Origin: Phocoena phocoena
Taxonomy: Eukaryota; Chordata; Mammalia; Artiodactyla; Phocoenidae
Length of the DNA stretch: 64,000 nt
Assembly (NCBI RefSeq): GCF_963924675.1
Contig: NC_089221.1
Location: 8,553,851-8,617,850, forward strand
Direction: 5' to 3'
The notes beneath the pieces are model-generated. The model searched no databases. It was given only the letters and a program-made list of their open reading frames with translations, and was not told where the DNA came from. Below, piece after piece: positions 45,641-58,811 of this stretch (position 1 is its first letter; the number at the start of each line of letters is the position of its first letter). The translations under genes were made by a program, and so were the position numbers.

Positions 45641-48600
45641 AAATTTTTATGTCTATTATTATACTTTTTCACAAAGGAAAAATAAAATCAACATCAAGGC
45701 ACACTTCACAAATGGGTGCAGAAAATTATGAGAACCACTGAGCACTTATAAGAGTTCACGTGCGCGCACACACATGGCCGGGACATACAGAATGCTATTT
45801 TTACAAACTCTTCAGCTCTTGGATAATTCAGGATTTGTCAGGCTTCCTGGTTATCTGAGAAAACCTCGTGCATTGTCTCTGGGATAACTCAAGAGACTGT
45901 CTGCAAACCTTCAGGTTGACATTTTTACAGAAATAACAGTAAATCTAGTGGGACTCCTTTATGGTTGTACTTCCCTAGGTACAGGATGAGGGAGGAATAC
46001 TCCCTGAACCAATGGACCACTCTTCTCACCCCGCCCTACCCCTGGGTTGTGGAGTGTAAAGCTGTGATCAACACTGAGAGAGAGCACATCCTAAGAATGC
46101 AGTGAAGAGCATCTAAAGAGTTAAAAGACACAGTTGGAAGATGTGCTGTTCTACCTTTATGCTATGAAATTAGTATATTTAACATGACCGCAAAGAAGTT
46201 ATCATCCAAGTGTTACTGCATTCTCTGGGGCAGGGTTGCATTTGTAATCATCACTGACAAAGCACAGTAACACCCTAGAGAGCTAGTGTTCCTGGACAGC
46301 TCAAGGGACGATGTACATCGTGAATAATACAGTGTAACCAGCCCTCAGGAAGTGGTCCGGGGAGCTGCACAGGCAAGATGAGCTGTATTGTTTCAACACA
46401 AGCAGGTTCCAAAGAGCCATGTGTCGTGAGTGACCACAAGGTGAAGGATGTGGACTAATCAGGGACTGATGTCTTTGGCCATAAACACAACAAACAGATG
46501 GTGCCTAGACTTGAACAGGAAGAGAGGGTGCCTGAAGAGGAGGAAGCACCTTCACACGCACTGGTTGGAGAATAAGTAAGTACGTAAGTATCTCTTCTCT
46601 ACCGTGTTCCCAAATCTTCGCTGATAAATCAATACACCTCAATGGGCCCAAGCATTTTTAACATGTTTCAGTCAAATTGTTAATATGGCCAGAGGCCCCA
46701 CGAAAGAATATTTGCCCAGGATCCCACACAACCTACGGGAGGCCCTGGTAAACACCACAGTAAACACTGCTTGATGGGCCTAAGGAAAAGGAACTAATGG
46801 GCTCACAGATGAGAGCTGGGAGGAGCCAAGAGTACATCAGAGGAAAATGGAGAATGTGATAATAGGAAGGAGATTTTTAACAATAATAATAATAAAGGAT
46901 TGATAGTATGGTTTGCATTTAAGAACAGTTATGTTGTCCCTACGTCTTATACTTTGGACAGAAGAGAAGAAAATCAGCTCTACACCTTGTCAGAAAATAA
47001 ATACATTGAGATTTAGAAAGTATACACGCAACCCGGGACATTTTCTTCTCCAATAATATATCACTAACCTAGCCAACAGAACCAATAGAGACATTAATAT
47101 AGGTTTAAACAAGTATATCTCCTAGGCAGATCCTTAAATTCCTTTAATGTTACATTAGGATATAAAATCGCTCATTTTAATGGGTTAGTAAATGCATAGA
47201 CCTTCAGAAGCCCCATTGACAAAAACACAACATAGGCAGAGGGAAATATACTGTTATTTCTGCTCTGGCTGTATTTCCATTTCCTAATAGCAATAATGAA
47301 CTTGAAGCATTGCATTTGCATACAGATAGGCCTAGATTCCTGCTTCGCTGCGGCTGTACAGTTAAGCACGTCATTAACGTGCACTTCCCAGCCTCAAAAC
47401 ACAATTTAAAGGCCATTTTATGAAGAGCCAAATTAAAGCAATGTACTTAAAGCATTAGGGCTGAGGCTTTTCCCAAAATTGTTGCCAACAGGGCAAGGTT
47501 CTATGGCACATAAAAGTCAGTCACAAAGTTTTGAGCTGTTACAGCTCATGGATCCTGGCTGTTCTCTGTATTTCTTAATGCCTACCCCCCATCCATGGCA
47601 TACCGCCACCCATTCCATTTCCCAAGCCTTGCCACGGTCCCTTCTCCATCCCCCCTCCTTGCTCAATGACCACTGGGGCCATGCACAGCACTAAGCACCT
47701 GTGCAAATACAGTAATGCACGGGACCTACCCTCCAGCAGCTCAGAGGCTACTCAGGCCACCTGGGAGGCAAGCAAGCGCAACACAACGTGAGTGCCACTG
47801 CATTCCTGTCACCGTGAAGACAGAGAGAAAAGAACGTCTGCCAGTGCCCCTTTGAACCAAGCCTTGGTGAACATGAGTTCAACAAGCAAATGAAGGGACG
47901 GGGTGTGAGAAGTGGCATCCCCAGCAAGTGTAAAAGCACAAAGGTACGTTTAAAAACAAAACAAGCTCACAAATGCACAGCTTTCTCAGGAAACAGAGGC
48001 ACAGTGGCAGGTGGTGTGGCTGAACTGTAACACAGGGGAAGGGGTTGGAAAGTCAGGGCCAAGTGATGAACATCCTTTACTGTGAATCCAGTTCACCCTG
48101 CCGGCAACTGAGGGCCACCAAGGAGGTTTTACGTGTTTTGTTGGTTGCTTGCTTGCTACTGCTATCGTTTCCTTGCGTAGGAAGAAGAGATGATAAGTAT
48201 TCTGTAGAGCAGCAGGGTGGAGCATGACTGTGATGGCGTTAGAACAGAGGAAGAACAGAGGCAGGGAGACCAGCTAAAGGTCATCCCTGTACTTGGGCAC
48301 CAACCCGTTCTGAGTGGAACTGATGGACAGAGATCCGGGGCTGTGAGCGATATTTAAGAAGAGGATTCACCTCGGGCTTGGTGTCCAAAAAGAAGAGAGG
48401 GACAAGTTTCTACCTTGAGTAAACAGACAAAAGCTAATGCCATTTGTAAAACTTCAAGAACGTCAAAGGAAACACAGATTTGAGGGGTCAATGATATTGA
48501 CTTTGGCCATGACTCTTGTCTATCCACATGGAGAGGTCCAAAGGTCAAACTGAGGCAAGTTGCAGGTGTGGAATTTGCATGGGTCCCAAGGGAGGGGTGA

Positions 48601-50118
48601 GGAGGACACAAGAATGGGGCAGTGGTCTTGCCAAAGGAAGCCAAAGCTGAGACCCTTCCCCCCAAATGGGGAGACTGGTTTAAAGACCTTAAGGAACACC
48701 TAGAGATAAAGTCTAGTGCTGTTGGCCGAGGGCTGAACCCAGGAGAAAGCATCAGGGGTCACAGGCCTTGGAGGAACTGGACTTTCTGCCAGGTCACAGA
48801 GCAGGGTCATAAGTGAAGGGAGGAGGTGCTGGAGGCTGTCACACGTGGGGAGGAAGGGCCAGGGGTTGATCTTATCAAGTCAGGTGTGGGTGGGACGAGT
48901 TCAACTGAAGATGCATCCACAAGATGGACCCCTAAAGGGCAAATGGAAACGTGGGTCTAGAATTCAGGAGAAAAGTCAGAGACATAGGGATGACTCCAGT
49001 AGTTCACACAGTAACTGAAGAGAACTCACCATGTGCGGCTGGGCCCCCAGGAAAGCCCGTGGGTGGTATTTACCTTGGTGAATTCTCTGCGGCCTGGGGC
49101 TGGCCTCCAGCTGGGCAGCCCAGATCTGTGCAGTGTCAGAGGGTGCGGGGCTGGGATGCTGACTCACGCTAATGAAGCAATGGCATGTGCAACTACACCC
49201 AGACTTACCAGTTCACAGTGTGAAATATAACTGTCGAGTGGCCTAAAGCCCCTGTTTAGTGTAGCCATTGCCTTCTCTGTCTGTGAGTAACCTGGAGAGA
49301 AGACCTATGAGCGGTCACTTGGTGAGCAGGGAGTCAGGCCCTGTGAGCTACGTGGTCTCCCATGTGGTGGGAACAGCCTGGTGGCCTGATGTGCCAATGG
49401 CCCCCAGGTGCCCCTACCTGGGTGTGCCTGACAGGCACGGGGAGCATTAATTAGTCCTGCTCTTGTCTCCTTTCTCTTTGTTCCCCTCCTCCAGACAAGG
49501 TCTCTGTTGTGTCTCCATCAAATCACTCCCTAAATCCTACCCTATCACTCCAGCCTGAAGAACCTTCCATGCTCCCTAGTACCAAAGAATGGAGCCCAAA
49601 CGCTGTCCCAAGGCTGCCCAGGGTCGGGCCACATCCCGCCTTTCCAGACTCACCTCCTGCAATATGATCGCACACATCCATTCACTACAGAAGGCAGTTA
49701 GTTGTTGCATCCCTGTCTCCTGCTCGCTCCGTGAGCGCCGAGTCCTCATTTCGGTGGTACTAGTGATGACGATCCATGTCAGTTGAGCCTCTTCTTTGCT
49801 CCAGGCACTGTGCGAAGCCCTGCTGAATACCTCTGGGTCCATCTAGTCCTCCACCCTGGGACATTATACAAGCCTTTGAACCCAGCCCTGAGCCTGGAGT
49901 CTACACTCTCAAAGATTCCACCACATGTAACTTACATGTCTGCACGGCATTTATGTGGTCCGCACGGCACGATGTTTGTTTAATCAACAAGCGAATAGTT
50001 TAGATTTGTACTACGAGAAACCATGGATTAGAATCACGAAAGTAAGACACTTAAAATTAAATGCTTTGTTATTTTAAAACCAAATATTTTCCTTTACAAT
50101 AAAATGAGATTGTCAAGA
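45641..50118. other. Long repeat-poor stretch, no gene recognised
   Basis: About 4.5 kb without a confidently recognised element. A short (taa)n-like patch lies near 46878-46896. The block 47160-47470 is AT-rich and repeat-free, with homeodomain-like TAAT cores, and is treated as a candidate conserved element. Frames up to 132 codons (48354-48752, minus) show no domain. Confidence 0.45.
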
Positions 50119-50135
50119 CTGCTTCCCTAATTTTA

Positions 50136-50262
50136 TTTATTTACTGAATTTTTTGGCCATGCTGCACAGCTTGCGGGATCTTAGTTCCCCAACCAGGGAT
50201 TGAACCTGAGCCCACAGCAGTGAAAGAGCTGAGTCCTAACCACTGGACAACCAGGGAACTCC
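50136..50262 (-). mobile_element. CHR/Bov-type tRNA-derived SINE, antisense
   Basis: 'gcgggatcttagttccccaa' (50174-50193) and the end 'aaccagggaactcc' are the complement of the SINE head. The 17-bp target duplication CTGCTTCCCTAATTTTA (50119-50135) recurs at 50263-50279 with one mismatch. Confidence 0.9.
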
Positions 50263-50279
50263 CTGCTTGCCTAATTTTA

Positions 50280-50434
50280 AAACCCATATTAATTTATTCT
50301 GTACACATCTCCTTGGAGGTGTAAGATTGCATTTCTTTTCACACATTCTGTCCTTCAGACAGCTCCTCCCCCAGATCTCCAATGTAATCTGAAGTGACGA
50401 GGTTTTACTGTGGGAAGGGATCTCCTGCTGTCAT
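50280..50434. other. Short single-copy stretch
   Basis: Nothing was recognised. Confidence 0.3.
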
Positions 50435-50690
50435 GCGGCATCGTACAGGGGTTAAGCATCTTGACTTGAGACTTTGCCTTCTTGAGTGTAAAAGTTGGCT
50501 CTACCACAAAATTGCTGGGTGATCTTAGGCAAGTTAATTAAGCTCTCTGACCCACATTTCTGCATCAGTCAAATGGGGGTATTCATCATGACCCATCCAC
50601 CCCTCACTCGTGAGGTCCGCAGATAACCTGGGTATGGGATGGCATAGAGTAATCACTCAATAAACACAAGCAGTTGCTATTCTACACTAT
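50435..50690 (+). repeat. MIR SINE, sense
   Basis: 'tacaggggttaagcatcttg' (50445-50464), 'ggctctaccacaaaattgct' (50498-50517), 'gtgatcttaggcaagttaat' (50519-50538) and 'agtaatcactcaataaacac' (50649-50668) follow the whole MIR consensus in order. One of the most complete MIRs in the window. Confidence 0.82.
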
Positions 50691-50814
50691 GTTCTAAAGA
50701 CCTTGTTGAATATTTTATTTGTATTTTAAAATGGGATGAAAAGCTGTCTTTGCTCAATTCTATTCAAGAAACTCTTGGGAAAATTATTAAAATAAATAAA
50801 TAAATATAAAATTA
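50691..50814. other. AT-rich stretch
   Basis: A/T-rich, ending in a (taaa)n run; nothing was recognised. Confidence 0.3.
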
Positions 50815-50937
50815 AATTGGGGTGGTGGTGGTATGATGAACTGGGAGATTGGGATTGACATATCTGCACTAATATGTGCAAAGTAGATAACTAATAAGAA
50901 CCTGCTGTATAAAAAATAAATAAATAAAATATAATTT
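50815..50937 (+). mobile_element. Short L1 3' UTR fragment ending at a premature A-tail
   Basis: 'gagattgggattgacatatc' (50845-50864) and 'aactaataagaacctgctgt' (50889-50908) are from a cetartiodactyl L1 3' UTR. The sequence then switches abruptly to 'ataaaaaataaataaataaa', well before the normal L1 3' end. Confidence 0.65.
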
Positions 50938-52799
50938 TATAAAAAGTTAATTGCAAAATTACTTGGTGATTATAGGCTGTGCACTACACCCTTTTTCAAC
51001 TTTTCTTTAGGTTACACAGTCTTATCAAAAAAAATGTTAAAAATATTTAAAATATTAAAGTGTGTTTAAAAAGCAAAAAATTAAAGTAAAGTAAAATAAA
51101 GTAAGGTAAAATCACACACTTATTTTGGACCGATGGCCAATCTCTTTGTTTCCTCCTGCGTGGCCCTGTTGGAAGAGGGAGCACCGTGCGTCTGTGCCAT
51201 AATCAGCAGCACTGACTCATTGCTAAATGAGAGGAAAGCTCAGGGCTCTAAATTCTCAATCTTGCAGACAGTCTCACCATTTTCTAAGCATTGCACCAAC
51301 ATCATGAAATACTTTAAAATCAATAAAAACAGATCTGGCTGCAGAAGGCAATTATTCATACATTATCTAAAAACAATAAGGTAAAATATACTTTCCACTC
51401 AACTTTCAGGATTATATGTATTACAGGTGAGTTTTTCTTTTCAGCTAACTTTCCCCCCTTTCTTCTCTTTTCGCTCCAGTTGTTAGTTTCAGAGGGTCAG
51501 AGAGAGTTCAGTTGTAGAGAGAAAGTGCTAAGTGCTGAATGGTTCTGTCAGGCTCCTGTATTTAAGGAGACAGAATTGCATATTACAAGAAAATGATTGT
51601 TCAGCTACCTTTTCATTAACAATTTGTCTAAAAGGAGACAGACTTAACTGCTTCTATTGAAGTTGGGAAGCAACAAATTGAATGTGTTCCATAAGGATTA
51701 TGTCATACTTCAAACATACGGTGAGCTACAAACACCAAGACAGCACATTTGGAAATAGCGGTGGGTTCCAGGTTGTTTGGTGGCTGTTTAACTGAATAGC
51801 CATAAATTCTTCCAAAAAAATAAAAAGGAACTTATCATTATCTGCACAGTCTCAAGTGAACTACTGTAATGATTTCCTTTTATATATATTTTTGGTCCCT
51901 GACACATCACAGAAAAATTTCTTTGGGGGACCTATACGGAAGTTTACTAAGGAAACATTAGCTACAAAATACATCCCAGGTCAGTCCTTGTAACAGGTTT
52001 CCACGTTAGAGCACAGAGGAGACCACCAAAGGTGAGGCGGGGAAAACTTCTGAATGAGCCCAGGGTTAATGCATAAAAGGCTTCACAAAGTACACCTCGA
52101 GACTGAGGTCCTGGGGCAAACAGTCCAACCAAGTTGCTTCCACATCCGTCTATAGAACAAGATGTCCATTTATTCTCCATCCTTACCCCATAATGTTCTA
52201 AATGAAATACTCTACCTTTCAACACTCCCAATGATAACATTAACTTGCATTGTCATAACTTATATGGCCAACAAGTATACAGCAGGTGAAAACCCCAGAA
52301 CCCCAACTGCGGTTTATTCTGTTGTGTCTCTGAGACATGTTTCCACCAGGAAATCCACGCTTGGTCAGTCATGGAAACATTACTCATTAATGTTGTATGT
52401 AAGTTCAAGTGCTCCATGCCAAAACAGCAATTCTGGTTTCCTACTTAATAGAAAGAGACCACTAATTACTGCAGAGGGGGAAAAAACATACTGAAAAATG
52501 CCTAATTCCGCACAGAACAAAGGAAAACCACAGAGGCCACACTAGACAAAGCTGGTGCCAAGGGTCAGCTATGGAAAAAGAAGAGCATCATTAGAGAGGA
52601 GGAAGGGATAGTTGTTTTCTAACGAATTTTCAAAGATACTGTTGTAGGTTAACAAGACTGTTGTCTTGTCATGCAGAAAAACACTAGAGCAGCTGTCCTC
52701 AAACCCTTTTGATAGCAAGCATTTTTTAACTACCCCTTTACTATCTTAAAATAGAATACATATAAAATATAGTCTATAAAAACACTCATTAAGGTGGCT
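50938..52799. other. Repeat-poor stretch, no gene recognised
   Basis: About 1.85 kb. The part 51130-51420 carries an AP-1-like TGACTCA at 51209-51215 and AT-rich blocks. It is a candidate conserved element, not a supported exon, despite an 83-codon frame. Confidence 0.4.
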
Positions 52800-53410
52800 C
52801 CTATCAAAAAAAAAAAGACCAGAAAATATTAAGTGTTGGCGAGGGTGTGGAGAAATTGGAACCCTTGTGCACTGTTGGTGGGAATGTAAAATGGTGCAGC
52901 CACTATGAAAGATAGTATGGAGGTTCCTCAAAAAACTTAAGTATAATTACCATATTATCCAGCAATCCCACCCTGGGTATACATCCAAAGGAAATGAAAG
53001 CAGGAGCTCATGTTCATAGCAGCGTTATTCACAATAGGCAAGAGGTGGAAATAACCCAAACGTCCATTGATGATGAATGGAAAAACAAAATGTGGTCTGT
53101 ACATACTGTGGAATATTATTCTGCCTTAAAAAGGAAGGACGTCCTGTCACATGTTACAACACAGATGACCCTTGAGGACACTAAGTGAAATAAAAAACTC
53201 ACAAAAAGACAAATTCTGCATGATTCCACTTATAGGCGGTACATAAAGTAGTCAAATTCATAGAAACAGAAAGCAGAATGATGATTAACAGGGCGTGCTT
53301 TTTAATGGATATAGAGTTTCAGTTTTGCAAGGTGAAAAAGTTTCAAAGATGATATAAAATATATATAATATATATGCATCCTAACGCAAACTTAATTTTA
53401 AAAATAATCG
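52800..53410 (+). mobile_element. L1M-type ORF2 3' end and 3' UTR, 5'-truncated
   Basis: 'ctgttggtgggaatgtaaaa' (52872-52891), 'aggaaatgaaagcaggagct' near 52990 and 'aatattattctgccttaaaa' (53112-53131) follow the L1 ORF2 C-terminal order. It ends in an AT-rich decayed tail. Confidence 0.78.
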
Positions 53411-56400
53411 TTACAGTGCCCTAAAACTGTAATAAAAAGGGGAAAATAAATTTTCAATAAAATGTACATATATTTCAACACAGAAAATCTCAGAGAAGGC
53501 AATACTGGAGGATGTAATGCAGTAGTCAGACGCTTGCTCCTGCCTTTAGAGACTTCATGAACACAAAAGCCATAGAGGTGAGTGGACAAGGTGACTACAC
53601 TGGTAAGTCAAACCCCACAAGTGACTTTCCAGCTCTAACTCAGTCAAGTTCCAAGCAAAATGATTTATATGGTGGCTGCCTTCAGAAAATTTAGAGTAGC
53701 TCACACCTGTGCACATGGAAAACAGAGAGTATTTTCACCCGTATGAAAGTCCCATGGCAGGAAACAACATGAGACTACGAATGTGCATTGCTCACCAGCT
53801 CTGAGTGTCGACATGGCATATGTGATATGTTCGATAATTATTTTGTTTCATGAACAAGTAAATGAAAGAAAAGGAGTCTGGGATTTCTACTCTCTATTTC
53901 CTTGCTTTTCATAATCCCAACGCACTCCATGCAAAGGAAAACCCTTCCAAATGTAAAAGACAAGATGTAATCTTTGTCCTTCTTACGTAGCTTCTTAGAG
54001 ACTGTCATTGAAGACACAGGCGGGCATGGAGAAACTCCTCGGGAATGAATGGCATGCTAAATGCTGTGGTTTAACCCAGAGTATCATGGGTTAGAATTCT
54101 CTTCCTGTGGATGACATGTTCAAAGGATGGTGATGACAAAAAGGATATTAGGAAGCTCTTTCTGCAGAACATATGGGCTAATTTTGCCACATTCTTTCCC
54201 CTTGAACAGGGCAATGGTGTCCTTGGTCAGTAACTCTGTGTGTTTCCTTAAGCAGTGCTGGGCATGGCCTTTGCCAATGTTCACTGGTAGAAACTATGTA
54301 ATGTGTGGTTGTAATTGCTCAAATTGTAAGTATTATAAACGCAAACATCTACTGCATTATTTTTGTTGTTTTTAGGTCATTCTTCCCAAGATTTCAAGGC
54401 TTATGTACATTTCGAGATGAACCATTACACTTCTTGCGTGTAAATTTTGAAATTCTGGAGCTTGCTTGGGTTGCGGTGTCTACTTGGCTGTACACTTGCA
54501 AAGGCACCAGTGAAAAGACCCCAGGAGCACCAAACATAATTAGAAACCTGACCTATGCTCAAAAAGGAAAGAAATAGTCACAGTAACTTAAATATTCAGG
54601 GTAATCACCTTTTAGTAAATAAATATTTAATTTTAAAAATTAAAACAAACAAACAAAAAAGAAAGTCCCATGGGACATTTGAAAGTCCGGCAGGACCCAG
54701 GGCAATCCATCCATGGGCAGTACTACCTCATGCACTGCAGGATGCAGGGTCCCTAGGCCATGCTCACTAAATGCCAGCAGAGCCCCCCGAACCTTGTCAC
54801 AAGCAAAAATGCCCCTCCAGTTTCCATAATGTAGCACCCCCCAGGGAAAACCACCCCAACAGGAAGCAGTGAGAATTGCCTGACTAAACCATGAGACCCA
54901 GAGAGAAAATCAAGGGGGGGGGCTCTTACCCCAGATTCTGTACCCTGCCAATCAAACAGCTCAGGCCCCACCCCTAGGCCCTTGCCCAGGGGAGAGCCAC
55001 ACAAGTCTCAGAATGCAAGCAAAGGGTCCTCTCTGCAAAGCCATCTCAGGACAAAATTCAGATTTCGTGTTTTAATTTCTTTGACACACAGTTTATGCCC
55101 TCTCCACACAAGTCCCTGATGTGGAGTTTTATTTTACTTAAGACTCTTGAAAAAACAAGGTTTCAGCCTCAAAGGAGCAAAGCACTAATGGTGAAAACCT
55201 ATGTGCTGTTAGACCACTGAGGGAAGCATCCTTGATCTTCCTGATGGTCCCCAAATAATCCCCTGCTTGGAGACACCCAATCTGCCAACAACTGGCACTA
55301 ATCCTGTATGGAACCTGAGTGTCCTTGCATTTTCAGTTTGTGATTGGCATCTTCCTTCCTGCTTTGTGAAATTGTGTGGCCGCCTGGAGACTGAACAGAA
55401 CTGGCATGGCTGCAATGGCACAACCAGCCTCTGCAGCTTCCTCTAGCCCCAGCATCTACCAGTGTTTAGAGGAAACAGAGACAAAGGGCGTAATGAGGAG
55501 TTACATCAAGGAGAAAACTATACTCAAACGCCAATCAGACACAAGTTAGCATCTTACCACGTGCCGTACACAGAAGGAGAGGGGCAATGGGCTAAGTCCA
55601 CGTGAGAAGGATCTTTAGAGGTTCTAATGCCAGCCAGTTCTCCCTGCCCTCATGCATTTAACATACATTTATCACACAATGATGTGTGCTGCTACTAATA
55701 CTAAACACTTACTGCAAAAATGAGACCTAGTCCCTACACCCAAGCACCCAAGCAGTTCCAACTGAGGGTGCTGATACTGTAACAGAGATAAACACAGCAT
55801 TCTCGAGAATACTGTGGGGTTGGGCAGGGATAGGAGTTGGCAGTAAAAAGTGATAACTTCCCCCTCAGCAAAATGCCTGAGATCCTGAAATGATTAGGGC
55901 AAACGGGTTTCACATGCCTGAATGACTGAGAACATTAAAAACTGGAAGCAAGCTTTGTATCTAGACACAGCTGAGCCCAGGAACCTATTTGATATGCAAT
56001 TTTCTACTTAGCAGAGCAGGTACACAGAATTCAATTTGGGGGTGATCTGTATTCTATTCAGTTTCCACAATATCATTCAAATGTAGGTAGGGACGGGGAA
56101 TTTATCTTCCTGCAAATTCACTCCCTAGGGGTCCGCTGGCTCACAGCGTGTTTCAGTGCAAGCTAGGTGGGAGGCAGAACAGACAACAGCAAGAAATTAC
56201 AGCCACAAATCGCCCTGCGGGAGCCTCAGTGCTAAAACCACTGGCTTTTGCCCACTCCTATAATTGCAGACCAAAAACCACTGCCAGAAAAGGGATAACT
56301 AACCTGAAAAAAAGGAAGCCTCTCCAGCTACCCAAGGAGCTGGTTTTGCTGTAGTCTGGAGCAGAAACATATTCTTTTCTAACATATTTCCTTGAGCTAA

Positions 56401-58004
56401 AATATTACCGTTTTATCACGTTTTATCATTTCTAAAATTTGGAATGTGTTTTGCAGTCAAACTGCACATTTTAAACAGTAGTATTTTGTTCTCCTCAACA
56501 CACCAAAAATACTGCTATTAAATTGATAGTGTTTTACAATCAGTGATACCTTAGAATCTAGGACATTCAGTAATTACCATGATGTAAGAATTACAGAACA
56601 ACTAGAAACATAATACAGAGAGGCTAAGCATTGCTTTCCATACATATCCATTTCATCAAATGTTTTTTGTTTGCATCCCCGCGACTCAGAGGTTCAACTT
56701 TTGGAATTTCCAGAGAGATGTTAGACCTACCTCACACCTAAGGCCTTGCAAGGTGAACCTCCTGACCAAGCTCTCCCTGGGCAGGAGCCGCTCACCTCTC
56801 ACCAGTCTGAGGATACACCAAGCCGAGACAGAGGAGTGGATTAAACCTCTGAGCTCAGCCCAATGTCAAGTCCTCAGTTTTAAGAATGGAGTGGCCCTGG
56901 CCACCATTGCCTTCTGCCTCTGGTGGGGCCAGTGTGGGTAGTGAGTCAAATCTGCAATGGCCAGTGTTTGTCCCAGAGTCCCTGCACCGCTGCAGGGCGC
57001 CTCTTCATTCAGCAGTCAAGTTTCGTGAATGACCAGGCAAAATGGTACATTTCTTGGAAGCACGTGACTAACAATGATAGTCCTGGAGAAAAGGTATCCA
57101 GAGAAAAAATATGATGCTGACACAGTCCTGGGATAAAGCTAATTGGCAGGGAATAGCTCACTACATAGTGGGGTTACCTTTAACCTTTCATCCTCTTGTT
57201 CATCCTCCCTGGCTATCAAATCTCAAGCCCCTCATCTTGGGCACCAGAGTAACTCACTAAGAAAGAATCAAAAATGATACACTATAGACATTTCCTTTCA
57301 AATTCTTGATCCCAGGACTAGGGAGAATTTTTTTCCCCCTAACCAGTCTAGGGTTTTCATAAGAAACAGCTAAATGTGGAACAAGGTTCAGAGAGCTTTA
57401 GGAAGGGCTAGAAATACTCCCACCTGTGGCTGACAAATTTGAAAAGGCCAGTGGTGACTTGAAAGCTGACTGTGGTGAATCCATTTAAGGAGCTGTTAAT
57501 AGCCTGAACAGTAACACAGAAGAAGCAAGAAATATCCATTCTCCATGGGAGCCTGTTTGAGCCAGGCATCTGTCAAAACACCTACAGAAGCAACCCTTGA
57601 GGTGGGAAAGGCGAAGGGGAGCAATGCAAAAAAAAAACCCAGACATTGTCAAGAAACGCAGTTTTGCTGAAAAAAAGGCTAAATATGAGGCTAATATCTG
57701 AGAGTGAGAAAAATATACAGCTTCTCTACTATTGTTTGGAAATTAAAAACTGGGAGGCAAAAAAAGCCTACATTAAGGTTTACAAACTTTGTTTTAAAAA
57801 TGCTGGTAATGGCATAGTTTACCAAGACAATACGAAAATATAAAAGTCACCAAATGCGAGTGTATGTGTGACACTGTATATTCATGAGAAAAGACGGGAT
57901 TCCAGGATAATGAAAAGACCTGAGTTTGGGTGGAAGCCAGCTGGATGCTGAGTGCTCCAAGGTCCCAGAGAATAGCAGAACCACAAGACAGAAGGAGCCG
58001 GGGG
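53411..58004. other. Long repeat-poor stretch, no gene recognised
   Basis: About 4.6 kb of mixed AT- and GC-balanced single-copy DNA. A short A-rich patch lies at 54615-54662. No element, RNA gene or exon was recognised. Confidence 0.45.
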
Positions 58005-58202
58005 GGACTTCCCTGGTGGTCCAGTGGGTAAGAATCTGCACTCCCAATACAGGGGGCCCAGGTTCGATCCCTGGTTGGGGAACTAGATCCCGCATGCATG
58101 CCACAACTAAGAAACCCGCATGCTGCAGCTAAGAGTCCGTATGCTGCAACTAAGACCAGGTGCAGCCAAAATAAATAAATAAATATTAAAAAAAAAAAAA
58201 AA
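58005..58202 (+). mobile_element. CHR/Bov-type tRNA-derived SINE, sense
   Basis: 'gacttccctggtggtccagt' head, B-box-like 'ggttcgatccc', a short body with 'gctgcaactaag' phrases and an A-rich tail. The target duplication AGAAGGAGCCGGGG (57990-58003) recurs at 58203-58216 with one mismatch. Confidence 0.9.
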
Positions 58203-58216
58203 AGAAGGAGCCAGGG

Positions 58217-58299
58217 GACAAAAGTCACCCACCACCTCGGAACCCCAAGTTGGGCTATCCCATGAGTAAGAAACAAATGTCTGAAATTTAGAGGTTTGC
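58217..58299. other. Short single-copy stretch
   Basis: Nothing was recognised. Confidence 0.3.
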
Positions 58300-58450
58300 T
58301 TGTTCAGTAACTGGTGTGACCCTAACAAACACACAGCTCTATCTCTACTGATGCACGATCTTGACATTTCCTAAGTTCTCCGTGTCCATGTCTGTAAAAT
58401 GGAAATATTAACAGCCCTTTACAGGTTTGTTGTGGTAATTAAGTTGGGAG
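58300..58450 (+). repeat. MIR SINE fragment, sense
   Basis: 'tgtccatgtctgtaaaatgg' (58383-58402) and 'tttgttgtggtaattaagtt' (58426-58445) match the MIR middle and 3' portions. Confidence 0.6.
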
Positions 58451-58596
58451 GGGGATGGAAATCTGAACCTACAACATTATAAATCTCCAGCACAAGCTTG
58501 GATTTGTTTTTTTCCAAGGAATAGAGACAAAGAATGACCAGGAACTGCAATGAGGTAAATAAAATTTAACATCATCACTAACAGTAAGAAATAACT
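58451..58596. other. Short single-copy stretch
   Basis: Nothing was recognised. Confidence 0.3.
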
Positions 58597-58800
58597 GGGC
58601 TTCCCTGGTGGCGCAGTGGTTGAGAGTCTGCCTGCCGATGCAGGGGACGTGGGTTCGTGCCCCGCTCTGGGAGGATCCTACATGCCATGGAGCGGCTGGG
58701 CCCGTGAGCCATGGCCACTGAGCCTGCACGTCCGGAGCCTATGCTCCACAACGGGAGAGACCACAACGGTGAGAGGCCCGTGTACCGAAAAAAAAAAAAA
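58597..58800 (+). mobile_element. CHR-type SINE (short form), sense
   Basis: 'gggcttccctggtggcgcag' start, the 'gagcggctgggcccgtgagc' body and an A-tail. The target duplication AAGAAATAACT (58586-58596) recurs as AAGAAATGACT (58801-58811). Confidence 0.92.
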
Positions 58801-58811
58801 AAGAAATGACT

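Noticed and set aside
53560..53600. Possible exon end at 'gaggtgagtgg'
   Set aside because: One donor-like hexamer without an acceptor, frame or homologous exon is not enough.
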